A DNA stretch of 64,000 bases from NCBI RefSeq assembly GCF_949628265.1, contig NC_088787.1:27642501-27706500 (forward strand), in the 5' to 3' direction. This DNA comes from Cloeon dipterum. Its lineage: Eukaryota > Arthropoda > Insecta > Ephemeroptera > Baetidae. Shown piece by piece: positions 48,801 through 61,500 of this stretch. Position 1 is the stretch's first letter, and each line of letters begins with the position of its first letter. A program made the translations under genes and the position numbers. The notes beneath the pieces are model-generated. The model had not been told where the DNA came from. It worked only from the letters and a program-made list of their open reading frames with translations, and made no database searches.

Positions 48801-51800
48801 TTATCTTGCTTTCGCAGTTGCGTTTCACACGGGATATCCTGACGCCCTACACCTATCTTGTTATTGGATGTAATGCAGCAAGTCCTGACATCCATCCCTG
48901 TCGCATGAGGAGTTTAAAGTAACTGAGTCTCGTATGCTTTTTTACTTGTTGTTAGTCCTTGCTTTGAAAAGTCATGCTTTATATAATCAATGTTGCCTAC
49001 AAAACTTAGCTGAAAGTTTAACCAATCTGGTATGCTCCGCCAATTCTTTCTTAACTTCCGCTCGAAAATCTTTAAAGAAGGCCAATTGAGCCTGAATGCG
49101 AACGGCTTAGAATGGCACAACCGGCAATGCAGGGATACAATAGGAGAATTTCTGGTATTGAAACTGAAGATCCGGTTGGGCTGATCCCTGTATGTGCGAT
49201 TCGTTGGCAATCGAACTGCGCCCTCACGCTCCAACGACGGTAGCAAAGCCTTACGAAACTTGTTCTTTTGCCGAGCACGTAGACAAATTCTGTTGGTAAG
49301 TCCAGGGCAAAAGACGGCCGAAAGACATGCACGTAGTTCGCGAGAAGTGCTCATTTTAATAGGAGTCGATCGCTTCTCGCAACTTTTGTCACTCGCACTC
49401 GCGCATCGAAGCAGTTTTCTGTGCTTGGCAAGCAAGCGTGCCGACGAAGGGTTGCCGAGTTAAATCTGGAGGACGTTAGAAGAGCCGCAAAATCGATGGC
49501 ATTGTCGCCCGGCAGCCGCCTTAATATACTCGCTCGAACCCGGGCTGGCTCCAAACGTGACTTGGGAAATGTATTTTCCGCGAAATCCCCACAATGGGAA
49601 TGACGTATACACACTCTGTACCACTTGTCTCGCTCGATCTGCATGGGTACGTACAGACGGAACACTCTCGGCGCGCAAGCGAGCGGGAAAGCGTATTATC
49701 CTAAAGTCAACCGGCACGCAAATTGCAATTATTAATGCTCGGGCAGCCAAGTCGAGGGCCCTTTTTCGCCACTTTTTCCTCGTCTGTGCTCGAGGTGCTG
49801 CGTCGCCGCCGCGCCCATTATCTGATTGAAAAGGGACGACTTGTTGAGCCTGCGAGAGGCCGTGAGAATTTTCACCACCCGCCTCTGCTCGCGCCCTTTT
49901 TTCTCTTGCTCGCTGCTCGCTCGCCCGCTGGAGCCTGCATTTTATTGCAGAGATGAGCTGGTGCTATTGGAAAGTACGTATACGAAATGGGTAGGTTGCT
50001 GCGTTCTACGCTACTTCAGCTCGTTCTGATGCCCTTGGTAAATCGTCGCATTACGTGAGGATATCCTTTATCTATCGCTTAAATAAATTCATCTTAAACC
50101 TTGTATTGAAACCTGGTTTACGACCTGTTTGAAATTTTCTAGACATGGAAAATTTAGTCGATCAACTATTTTTTTCTAAACCCTGTAGAAAGCAACAGAA
50201 TTAGTTTTTTCTCTAATGCATTTTAAATATTGTCTCTCATGCAAAATATTCACACCCCTTTTATTAAAAAAAATCCGATCGCATCAACCACCTTCTACCC
50301 TCCAAAGGGCTTGAAAATTTAAATTTATACCAAGACAAGCCAATGTATCAATAAGAAATTGTAAACAAATGCATATTCTGCATACATTTTGGCTTCCAAT
50401 AAGAAAAGACAAAATTTTTAAACGAAAATTAATGGAATCTGAACTTTTAATCATTTGAATAATTACATGTTGTATTTTTTTGGTCTTGAATTCTACCTAA
50501 ACTATTACAAATTCTAAATGTAAAATGTAGCGCTGAAGGTTCTTACATTTAATTTTAGTCAGTTATCTTAATTTTTTTAGTCGCCAAAATGATATTAGTA
50601 AACGAATCTATCAAGTGCTGATTACAAATCATTAAATATTTTTACACTTCATAATGCTATAATGCAAAATTTCAGCTTTTAGTGGGTTTCAGCCAGTATT
50701 TGTCTTTGTCAATGAAAAGTGGAGCAATTCTGGAAAAATGTGAACATAGTCATGATTTGTTCAATTTAGATTCAGAAACATCTATATCCTACCCGAAAAG
50801 GTATTGGTTACATGCTTAGCGGGTTAGGATATTTATTCCTATTGTTTTTTTTATCACAATCCTTAACTTAATTTATTTCGTGCATTACAATCTTTAAAAC
50901 TCTAGGGTTGAGGAAAAAATCAGGGATGAATAATTAATGGGACCCTTCATCAGAATAACTAATTAAAAGAGGATCAACCTTCTATCGCTAACGTCATCAT
51001 TCCATCAACACACTTGACTGGAGTGAAAACTTTCCTGATTGCGTTTCTAAATCACCAATTAAAGACGACTCAAGCCTTAAAGCTAAAGCTGCTAAGCTTA
51101 ATTTTCCACTGTTTTCCCATTGCTAAATCTCAAGCTGCGATCTTTTGATGTCCTACGCGCTCGCAAACTTGCAACTTGCGTCCGTGCAGACACGAAGCGA
51201 AGATTTGATTTAATTTTACGACGGCACGGTGCTTGGCCGTTTGTCGCCTTGAAGCTCGACTCGTCTGTATTTTAAAAGCGACGGTGGGCACTTCTCGAGC
51301 GCCGTCATCTATCAAGATAAATAATGAGACCGTTGCACTCTGCTGACGTGGTGTGTGTAGTGTGTACGCTTGAAGCTACCCTGCGAAAAATCTTCATTAG
51401 CCAATAATACCAATGATAATTTAATCATAAGCATTATTGGAATAATGTTAATAAATGATGAATAAAAAATGATTGCAACACAATGTTGTGGTAATATTAA
51501 AAAAATAATGAAAAACAAATGTAAATAAGTTATTATATTAATCTTGTTTTAATATTACACCAATGTTAATTCAATGATATCAGTGCGCATGCGTGAATGC
51601 GTGCGCATCCACGAGTCGCAGACTCTGCTACTTCTTCCGCCATCACCGCATCAAGAAACAAACACACTGAACGGCTAACGGCTACGCTACGCGCAATTTT
51701 CGTTTTGTTCTTCGTTCTGCGAGTCGTTCGTCTGCTCTTAAGAGTTTAAAATACACCCATGTAAGGATCCTTGATGTTATCAACACACGCACCGTTCAGC

Positions 51801-52007
51801 AAATATTACAGGTAATGAGAATTATTCGTTTTTTACTTTGTTTTCATTCCAATTCGCGGTTACAAATTTTTAATGCTGCAAGCAGTGAGAAAACGAGTTC
51901 ATGGCTTTGATAGAACATGAATTTTAATGCAATTTTTCGTTGACAGGCCGGGCGAGGTTGGCTTTGACCCTGTGGAGCAGACGAGCAGACGATGAACGAG
52001 CTGGAAG

Positions 52008-52163
52008 ATGGACAAGGACAATGCGCGGCCTGACAAGAAGATGGCGAAGTTCGTCGGCTTTGAGCCGGGCCGCTTTTCACATCGCCGCCCAATGCCCAAG
52101 GACATCCACGACCCGCACCCGGTTTACCTTGTGGACTTTCTCTTTATGTTTGCTGCCCTATAA
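52008..52163 (+). CDS. Candidate small ORF inside the TIR element, 51 aa
   Basis: ATG to TAA with coding-like composition (starts MDKDNARPDKKMAKF and contains FEPGRFSHRRPMPKD and HPVYLVDF). It follows a plausible acceptor (TTGACAG at 51940-51946). An upstream GC-rich block ends in ATTACAG with a GTAATGAG donor (51811-51818), so a spliced transcript within the element is conceivable. I do not recognise the protein. It may be captured host sequence or the decayed start of a transposase. Confidence 0.25.
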   Translation: MDKDNARPDKKMAKFVGFEPGRFSHRRPMPKDIHDPHPVYLVDFLFMFAAL

Positions 52164-52712
52164 TCGTCTTTTCTGATCGAGAACTACCCTGGCTCATCCA
52201 TGAACATCCACCTTCCACGAAAATTGCCCCGCGTACCGCCACACCAAACTACTTTGGAACTCATAATAATTAATTTTATGTCCTTGTCATGCGTCTGTGC
52301 AGAATTTCATTTGTATTCACCCGGTATTTTTCTCCACTGGTTTTTTAACTGCTGTTTTAGCAACTCAATTTTTACCAATTTCTTGCGCATTAAATGAACT
52401 TTTGTCATTTCCTCCTTGGTATTAATATTATATAAAATTAGAGGTCGGAGTGGTTAAAATTTACATGTAGATATTTCCTTTTAAATTTTCATTTGCCTCA
52501 ATTTCTCAATAAATTTATCTCAGACAATTTTTCTAGTCGCGTGAGCAATTTAATTAGAAAAATATTGAAAACTTAAGTGAAAACATGGCCTGCATGAAAC
52601 TGGTGAAAATTGATTAAAAAAACCTTATTGCTACCACTTCACTGCATTTTTTTTTAATTTGGGCGTTTTGGAACCTTTGGTCCTTGACTTAAAAAATATT
52701 AATGACTTGTAT

Positions 52713-53134
52713 GAGCACTGGCACCAAAAAGGGCGGTCAGAAATTGATTAGTCATGTGTGCTAATGGCCTGAACTTTACATTATACAGAGCCGCCATTAT
52801 TGTTTCCAATTTTTATCACTGTCAATGCGGCCCGTCGGGCCGAACGATTTGACAAAATCAAACGTGACACTAATTAAAATTAATTTTGCATTTAAATTTT
52901 TCAAAATTCGTTAATAACAAAGCTAGAACTGACAGTTATTATTAAATGCCAAAATAATTTAAATTAGTGTGTCACTTTTGATTTTGTCGAATCGTTCGGC
53001 CCGACGGGCCGCATCGACAGTGACAAAAATGAGAAACAATAATGGCGGCTCTGTATAATATAAAGTTCAGGCCATCAGCACACATGACAAAAGTCCCTCA
53101 TCAATTTCTGACCACCCTTATTCATGCCAGTGTC
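52713..53134. mobile_element. 420-bp long palindrome (foldback MITE)
   Basis: The arms 52713-52880 and about 52965-53134 are inverted copies at high identity (for example GGCCTGAACTTTA and AGAGCCGCCATTATTGTTTC), with a short AT-rich centre. Each arm also contains the smaller palindrome CGGCCCGTCGGGCCG (52828-52842 and its partner). There is no coding capacity. A transcript would fold into a hairpin with a stem of well over 100 bp. It is nested in the 2.3-kb TIR element. Confidence 0.85.
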
Positions 53135-53674
53135 GACGTCGCTCTGTGTCCCAACAGGACGACGATTCGACTAAGTGGCCAACATGTATTATGTAGTGCT
53201 GATTTTAATTATTTCCCTACTTAAGCCCAACGACTTTGTCTCAATCCTGGCTGTGCACTTAAATGTATATTGTAAAACTAGAATGCTGTGACTAGAGAGA
53301 AACCCAACTGTTTTATGTGAAATGATGTGTAAATAATTTTTTATAAGTTATATAACTCTTGTGTGACTTAAAAGTGTTACAATAATATGTCTAGATATAA
53401 TAAAAAAATAAAATAATTAAATAAAACTATGTATCTCATTCAGAAAACCCCTAATTACCAACATTCTACGGAAATTAGGACATCATTTAATTTTCATTTG
53501 AAATTAATAATAACGCAATGATAGTGGCCAATATTGGTGCCAATATTAGAACAATATTGAAAAAAGTCACATTTTCACATTGATATAACATTAGACGCCA
53601 ATATTAAAACAATAATGGTTATTGGGAAATAATGTTACCCCAATATTAAAACAATGAAGATTTTTCGCAGGGTA

Positions 53675-56600
53675 CTCTTCCGGACGCGTCCACCCATGCA
53701 CCAGAATCGAGAGAATTGCCTTGCCGCCTTAAAACTGGAATGCACCAACCGAGAAATCCCAGACATAGATAGCTGCCACGAATAGTTCGGTCTGTGCCAA
53801 AGAATGCCGACTTTGCGTTCCTTGGGAGACTGATTATCAGTACGATCTTCATTTAACCTTGATCGCATAAACTTACTATATAAATGGCACAACTATTCGA
53901 TTACATAAGATATTTGATGTATTTTATTTAAAGTCAGTTAATTAATAGCTTTGTGTAATTCATCTTACATAATTACTAGTTCTATACCCGATTGTTCTGT
54001 GGAAGTCAATATCAAGTGTTGATTTCACGACTGCTCCGTTCTAAATTTTTAGATGAGTAGTTAGAAATATACTTACCAACATGAGTGATAAAATACCTCT
54101 CAGTAATCAACGTTTTCAATTTTTATAGGCTTGGATTATTTTTCATATAAACAATTATTACTAAATAAATCTCAGGTGCTTGTCATTTCAAGTACTTCTG
54201 GCATTTCTGTGGCGGATATTTGCTTATTGCTGTTGGCCTCGTTATTATGTGAAGTATTACATTACAACAGTCATCTAGTCTCATCTTGCCCGGAGTCAGC
54301 GGAAACTCCGTCTCTGTTGAGAAAATAAAAAAGGCCACGTTTTGCCTCGACCTTTTCCTATGATGTGTCTGTCATGGGGGAAAATCAATATAGAGTCGCA
54401 TGCTGGTTGCTGCGAAACACATTCTGCCACTTAGCAGCTGTGTTAGATAAGGAATGAGTTGTCGCATTTTGCTGCCAGCTTTTTCGCCAGATCGAATGGT
54501 CGGTCGCGGGCAATTAAGACGAGATCTGCGCGAATTTACGAGCCGTTTTCGCCGCTCGCCATTTTCATACCAAATGAAGTCGTAAATCAAGCTCAAAACA
54601 TCAGCGTGCGATTTATTTCCCAGCGTCACGTCCCGGAAAACCGAGCGAGCCGAAAAGTTGCTTGGGAAATCCACGCGCGACGTACGTTCATATTTTCGTG
54701 GACCGCCTGCAGTGCAGGCCGTAGGGATGAAAGCGCGAAACACCTGTTTCTAAGCTTTCTACACGTGAATACAAAAAAGACTCTTTGGCACAAAGCTGCA
54801 TACAAATCGGAATTTTGCGTTCCCTGCCGTTTTAAACGATCTATTCATCATACATGTTTGGTTCTATAAGAAATATATACTATAAGAAACTATAAGAAAT
54901 ATTTTTGTATCAAGTTTCAATTTATTAAGTTGCATAATCATTAGCAACTTTCACTCATCGAATAAAAAGTTATGTACCGCGACCAATGACTTAAAACAAT
55001 AACTAAAAGGAATGAATTGCTATAATTGTAACGCCGTCTTAGCTATCAATAAAAAACTTTTGGATCAAACTAAAATCCATTACTTTTTAACTTGGGCAGT
55101 GAGATTAAGACTCTACGTCCTAGCAGGAGGACTTCGGCCCGCACACTTAAGGTGGATCCGCTGATGCTATTGCGCACACATAACTAGAAATGCGGTATCC
55201 GTCGCGGCTGCCACCACCGCATGCAAAACTGCAGACAAAAGATTACGTTTCTGACAAAGTCTGTGCTCTCGCGCCGCCAGACAATAAGTGCAGAAAAAGC
55301 GGCGGAGATGAGTGATAAATTGCTGTGGGCGCGCGCGAATACATCGGTCGGTTCTGCTGCTTGGTAAGTACTGTGCCCCACGAATAGCACACGCCGGAGA
55401 TAATAAAAAGCGGTCTGCGAAGTTACTTGCTCTTTGGCTGCCGGGAAAGCAAAACGAAAAGCAAGCCAGCCGCCTGCCGCTTGCATGAATATGCCATTCG
55501 CTACGGTAAAGACTGCCGCCACTGCGCTTTAACTCTCGGATTTGCACTCAAAAGGTCGCCTCCCTTTCCCTGAAGCGTGGACGAAGTTTTCGTTTTTCTA
55601 ATTCGTCTAATCATTCCAGCTGAAAAAGTGATAATTTACTCCGCTCTACTCTGCTATAAAATCTTATTTGTTTCTTGCTAAACAATGTCGTTTTTGGGTT
55701 GAATGCTGCTTGTTTATGAATTAATTTATCCAGTTAATAGCTGACCAGCCATGGCCAATTATTTATTAAGTTTTGCTCCTTGCATGCAAGAAAAATTTAA
55801 ACTATTCGTGATGAAGGAGTTTAGTACAAAATGTTGTGCTGTGTTGTGGGAAAATTTGCTCCATCCTAAAAAGTTTCATTTCCTTAACGTTTAACATTGA
55901 AGACGGTTCATTGATTTTTGCTGTTCCGGTCGGAGTTTCCACGACAGATCTTTTCAATCCACTCACGGACGCAACGGTCCTTTTTATTGGTTTTGTATGT
56001 ATTCAGCTTTTTTGACTGATAGAGATAACGAGGGTGTCCCTCAGTGTGTGCCAACGCAAAATCTCTCTCTTTGTGCAAAGCGTCAACCTGGTCGTGATCG
56101 TGCAGGCCGCGTCAAATTCCCACCGGAGCCTTGGTGGCAAACCGAAACCAGACGGCCAGCAGGAGTCTTTGCCTGGCCCATTGGGGACCGCCTTTGGTTA
56201 ACAAGAGTGACCGGAAAGGTCGAATGGCGTCTATTAGATTTTATGCTGCTGGCGCGACCGCCAATATTAATCATCGACCTTCGTTCGTCCGTCCTCTACC
56301 GTCTGACGTGAATTCTTTATGCTCTCGTTCGATTTCCGTTGCGGCCTCTTTCAAAGAAATCATGAAAATTGTTGGCAATATTATTGATTTTTATTCAGAT
56401 ATAGCTTTTGTTTCTCTTTCTTCAGGCAAGTTTGTTGTGTAAACAATAAACTAGCTGGCAAAATCGAGCATGAATATTCAGCTGAGCAAGCGCGAACGCT
56501 GCACAAATATGGCACACATTAATTACGCGAGCAAGTATCAATAGAGGGCAAAATCCAAGCCACCACTTTTCCATATTTTATGCGGATCGTCGGCAACCCC

Positions 56601-58305
56601 TGGCGGCGGTGGCCGCCCCCACCCGGTTGCATGCACTGGCGCGAGTGTGCAGTGCATCGGGCGGCGCCGTCTCGCCACATTTGCAAAAAGCGGCACCACG
56701 TGGTTCTGGGGTGCTAGACTGTCGGTTCGTTCGTTCGTATTGATCGGCTCGAGTGGCGACTTTTATGTGTGTTGTGATGATGAGAGCGCCTCTCGCCGCT
56801 ATTTTCCAAGCAGCCGACGCGCAAGGTTAAGATCAATCGGCGCCAATTTCCATTAGCCGCATGGCCGAACGTGCGAATTCGGTTGACAATGAGCCTTCTC
56901 AGGCGTTGTGTGTGCGCGTCGATTGATTGGTTATAATGCTGATGGTTCGTTCCGTCGGTCAGTTCGTTCGTCGGGGCCGACCGCCAGACGTGACCTTTCG
57001 CCACCGGGAGCAGCAGAACACCCCCACCCCACCCACCGGTGCCCCTGACTTTTGATCTCTGCAACCGCGCGCGCGACTGGAGAACAACAATTCATCCCGT
57101 TCCGTTTCTCTGACTCTGTGTATATGCCAAAGCATGTGTGCGTGCCACGACACGGCCTGCCAGGGGATGTGAAAAACAGCAACTCTCAGCCTTTTTTTAT
57201 TGATAATGTTGGCATATTAAATTTAAAGTAACCAGTGCAGGTATTATTATAGTAGTCATATTTATGTAATGGCACCAATAATAAAGTATAACGAGATAGA
57301 AAGCGTATTCAATGTTGCTAATATCTTTGAAAGTTTTTCATGCCTTTTATTGTAAGCACCCATTATTACTCTTCCGTCAGCGATATTCACTCACGACCCT
57401 TCAGAATTTGCGTTTTTTATTCGCTCTGCGTTAAATAAAAAGCTCGTTATATGGTAATACGCCCTTTGTTGTCCAGCGTAGTTACAAAAAATTGCTACGA
57501 GCGGAGCTTTCGTTGGCTTGACTCGGGTTTGCATGCACCACACGAGGCATATTTTCCGATAATGACCAATTTCTACCGTCGCGGTTGATCTTTTTATGGC
57601 TTGTTAAGAGCCCTTTTGTCGTGGCCAACGACTCTTCCTCTTCTTCATACGCATGAACAAGAGCGTGTTCTGCAAATTGATTTCGGGGGGCGTACGCAAG
57701 AAGTCATTATTGCGATACACAAGTACCGTTTGTAGATGTTCGATTTCGCCAGTCGTAAAATGTTTCTATGGAGACGCACGAAGCGAAATCGGACAAAGGA
57801 AAAGCAATAAAATTAATACCTCTCATGCCGTTTCAAGCGCACTGGTCATTCCAGTTCGTGTTCAACTTAACCCCAGAATTGTTATTGTTTGTGGTTTGGC
57901 ATTTCAAACTGCAAAGCAGAAATAACTTATATGCGCAATGACAGAAAAATAAAATGATAAACTTTCTCACTCTCATAATGATATAAAAATAATGTAGGTG
58001 TGTCAAATTTATATACGTCTCTGGTTATAATTAAAAAAAATGCAAAAAAACGAAGTACTAATATTCAAACTAATATGACATCTAACAATATTTTGACTCT
58101 AAAAGTGTCTTTTTTAATATGTTGAATGGGAAAAATTATATTTCCTGCCTAAGCTTTTATTTCAAAATTCCCTTGAAGTTGAAATTTTTACATCGGTTGT
58201 CATTTTTTGCACACTTTTCGTCATCCAAACTCATTAGTTTTAATTCTTGTCTTTGATAGTGCTATAACAAAACCTTCAAGATGCATTATTTTGGTGTTTT
58301 AAAAA
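53675..58305. other. Gene desert, middle part
   Basis: Nothing coding is supported. GC-richer blocks at about 54450-54750, 55170-55520 and 56580-57180 alternate with AT-rich DNA. Overlapping open frames on both strands in these blocks reflect base composition. They are candidate regulatory islands. Confidence 0.4.
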
Positions 58306-58313
58306 TTGTCAGG

Positions 58314-58664
58314 CAGTGTTCGCAATTTTGACCAGCCGGTTTTTGCCGGGGCGGTTAAAACCGGATGAAACCGAGCTATTTTTGCCAGGCTAAAATTGGC
58401 ATTTTTTAAAATTGGTTTAATTTTTAGGCATAAAACGAGCTCAATTAATAATTACGGGAATAGAAAAAATTTTCATGAAATATTTTTTAATAAAAAGATT
58501 CAAAATCATGATTTTTCAGGTGAAACCATTTTCTTCTTACTTTACATACTTCAGCTCAAGGAAACCTAATTTCAGCCAATTTTAGCCAATTCAGCCGGCT
58601 AAAAACCGGTTATAACCGGCTTGGTCGAAATTGTTTTAAAAATGCCGGCTTTTTCCGAACACTG
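58314..58664. mobile_element. hAT-type MITE, 351 bp
   Basis: The ends are CAGTGTTCG and CGAACACTG, in perfect inverted orientation, and the element is flanked by the perfect 8-bp duplication TTGTCAGG (58306-58313 and 58665-58672). An 8-bp duplication and a CAGTG terminus are hallmarks of hAT transposons. Subterminal GC-rich motifs (CCGGTTTT, AAACCGG, GCCGG) repeat in both orientations. The AT-rich interior has no ORF, so it is non-autonomous. Intact target duplication and ends suggest a fairly recent insertion. Confidence 0.92.
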
Positions 58665-58672
58665 TTGTCAGG

Positions 58673-61090
58673 AAAGGGGCAATCTATTACGTAACAAAAA
58701 TATAATTTAAGTATTTTGCATTACAAATTACATTCACGTATACGTTCTTGACTAATTTTTTGTTTAGGATTAGGATAAACCCTAACTCCGCTCAGACCAC
58801 TCTCAAATGTAGACTAAGCAACAAGCATTTAAAGGTATTCCATCAGTGATGTAATTTGATTTGTCCTTTAAACTAATCCCACTCACACTGTAGTGACATT
58901 CACGTCACTTACTGCCTTATTTTTTCAAAACAAACGCGCTGCCGTCGTCCGTCGGGACAACATGTAATTGACGGCTGAAAACAATCGAAAAATCTAGATT
59001 GAAACCAGTATCAGGTGCACATCCTGCGCCACTAGTGTTACGTTCGTATTTTAGTTGGCAAAACAAGAAAAATTAGTGCTGCATAAAACCGCGTGAATGC
59101 GACAAAGTCTGCTGAGTCTGCTCGACGCCGGTTTCGTGCAACGCACACGGAGCAAAAAAGGCCGGTGTCTGCTTTCAATGGAGCTGTATCGAGATGACTG
59201 GTTCTCGCTCGCTGGTCGGGTGACAACTTGCTCTATTCTCCATAGACGACGATAAATTACTTGCACAATGTGTGTCTGCCTCAGGCCAGCAATCCTGTTG
59301 GAAAGTTCATGAATGAAATGCAAGATGCTGCTTCGCTAATTAAGCAGGAGAAGCGAAAGAAAGCGGAGACGACGACACCAGCCTGTGCGCCTATTACTCG
59401 TTGTCACGTACATGCAGTGCTCCGCACTGGCCTCTGACTTAATTTGCTGCTGCGCGAGACTAGCCCCAGAAAAGGGTCGAAAAAGGATTTGTCGAAAAAC
59501 GCTCGAGTTTCAATTGCTGCGGGTATGTGCTTGTTTTGCAAAGGAACAAGAGAAATTCAATTATGGAATATGTGTTAAAGGTTTAGTCCCTGATGAAAAT
59601 TTAAAGCTCAAACCTTTGTTTCGAATTTTAAAACTTAAGGGCATTTTTAAAGGTTGCTTTGCCCATTTTTATTGCCGATTGTTGCGTTGTTCAACATTTT
59701 ATATCCCTCATTTAGAAAAATTGTACGACCTTGTAACGTTAACAACCCTAATATATATCGCCCTAAGAGAACAACGTTTTATTTTGAGCGTTAAAAATGG
59801 GATGAAAGCGTGGGTGAGTTTCTGCCGTTAAAGTTAAGTTTTCGTTCTCTGAAAATTTTACCTCCAGAGCTAACCTATCACAATTTTTGGTCCCCAACTC
59901 TCTCGACCCACCATTCTGCATTCTGTGGACCAATCCCTACAATTTCACTGTTCAGTTGTTTACAACTCTGAATAGCCTTCTCGAAAAACCTCACACTTTT
60001 TCAAGTAGCGCACTCTCATTTGTACGAAAAATTAACTCGTGGCGTGAAGTCTGGTATAATTGCTGGCCACCCGTCCACCCACTCACCATTTAATAACACG
60101 TTCACGCGTCTCATATTTCGCAGACTGCGGAAACCGTGCACCTTTTTCGTCCTGCCAGACACCTCCCGAATGCAATTTACGCTAAATGAAACTTTCCGCT
60201 ATTAAATACGCGCAGACGGCTTTATTAAATCCGCTGACGTGGACAGACGGAAAAACTGCGACAAAAAAGAGAAGAATTGGAGGGAGAGGGTTGAGTAGCG
60301 AAAAAAGGACGCAAAAACACGAAAATGAAATAATGCGACTCTCTAGAGAACCCCGTCGTCGTCGTGTGCAGAAAAGAATCGGAGCCGGGCTGTAGGGGCG
60401 TGAAAAATTGTCTCATTCGTAAAGGTTGGCTTCGTTGAAGCTTTAATTTGTTGGCGCCGGCGGTTTGCACTGGAAATTGCTCTTTTGAGTTATTGTTGGT
60501 CTCAGGAAAGCTTTCTTAGCTTAACTCAATGAATCGCTATAATTTTCTTGAATAATCAAGTGTAAAATGATTTTGGTCATGTTTAAAGTTTGAATTTACC
60601 TTAAGTATGAATTTTCAAATTATAAGTAAAACTAAACCTAGAAAGCCATTACTTTTTGAATTTATTTAACTCATTGATATTTAAATAAATAAAAATATTA
60701 TTTTTAGTCTTTTTTATTATTTAATCTCTAATCAAATGCTTCAGAAACTGGTTTCAATTCGATCGGAACGATCATAGTAACTTTCAATCTATGTAAAATA
60801 TTGGAATTAAATTAGCACGGTGAACTCCTCTAATATAATGTAAATTATTTTACATCTCTTAGTTACAATTTTGGTAAATATAATTGATGCTTTTTAGGGA
60901 ACCAGTATTACATTTAATCTGCTTAAAAATGATCCATGGTTCTGCAGGAATTTTTAAATATTTTATTTTAGGAAGTAGATCCATTATTACAGGAAAAATT
61001 TAGTTTCAATAACATTGTTATAATATTGCGCAGTAATTAATTTTCGGGAGAATTTTACTTCACGCACTCGACCATTAACATCTGAACGTA
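58673..61090. other. Gene desert, right part
   Basis: The longest open frame (59385-59831, + strand, 148 codons) has no recognisable sequence or splice context, and I do not count it as a gene. The remainder is AT-rich and featureless to inspection. Confidence 0.4.
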
Positions 61091-61139
61091 TTCAAGCTCG
61101 CGAAACGGAACAAAATTTTCGATAGGGTGAAATTTGTTC

Positions 61140-61500
61140 ACGTCCCTGGCAGCGTGAGTGAGTGAGTGTGTATCGATTAAAGCCGGCGCGCGTCCTCGGT
61201 TGCACAAGGGCGAACGCCGCGTGGCGTGTCTGCAAAAAGGGCGCATGCGATCCCTGCTGCTTTTGCGGCGGAGGGAGTCGACCGGTCGGTTGTTCGTTCG
61301 TTGGCCGGTCGGGTCGCCCGCCCGCCCAGCCAGCCAGCAGCGTTGTACTCGCAGCCGTGTACGCCGCCGGTCCTGACCTTTCTAAATAGAACGTAGACGG
61401 CGGCGGCGGGGGATACCTGTTGCGTTCCGCCGTCTGCTCCCGCAGCAGCCAGACTGCACCGAGCCAGCCCTCGCTCATTATTGCACTGCACCCGCCGCCG
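61140..61500 (+). promoter_or_regulatory. GC-rich island with candidate 5'-UTR exon
   Basis: A strongly GC/CpG-rich block rich in CGCCCGCCCGCCC and GCCGCC motifs. It ends in GCCGCCG followed by a consensus donor GTGAGT (61501-61506). A non-coding first exon ending at 61500 and spliced to the acceptor at 63180 would place the ATG at 63195 as the start codon. This would be an alternative promoter to the one at about 38.8 kb. Confidence 0.35.

Larger units (their letters stand above)
38891..51376. other. Gene desert, left part
   Basis: No complete gene is supported. GC-rich islands stand out at about 42930-43500, 47500-47950 and 49170-50000 against AT-rich background. A SINE copy, a CA microsatellite, a tandem Smad-type palindrome and a 42-aa ORF are listed separately. 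The long open frames here (for example 173 codons on - at 48914-49435) overlap other open frames in GC-rich DNA and have no recognisable sequence. The stretch may be the first intron of the gene exiting on the right. Confidence 0.45.
51379..53672. mobile_element. 2.3-kb TIR element with gene-like interior
   Basis: CCCTGCGAAAAATCTTCATT at 51379-51398 is repeated in perfect inverted form at 53653-53672. TA flanks both ends (51377-51378, 53673-53674). Subterminal motifs such as CCAATATTAAAACAAT recur on the right (53598-53613, 53640-53655) and related AATATTA/CCAATG motifs on the left, as expected for transposase-binding arrays. No transposase is recognised. The interior has a GC-richer block with splice-like borders and a small ORF (separate entry), and contains a second, palindromic element (52713-53134). 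Superfamily is uncertain. Confidence 0.75.

Noticed and set aside
48914-49435. 173-codon open frame on the - strand
   Set aside because: It lies in a GC-rich island where several frames on both strands are open. There is no recognisable motif, no splice context, and the composition is Arg/Leu/Ser-rich as expected from translated non-coding DNA.
59385-59831. 148-codon open frame on the + strand
   Set aside because: No recognisable domain, an implausible Cys/Leu-rich start, no upstream promoter signal, and AT-rich codons typical of random DNA.
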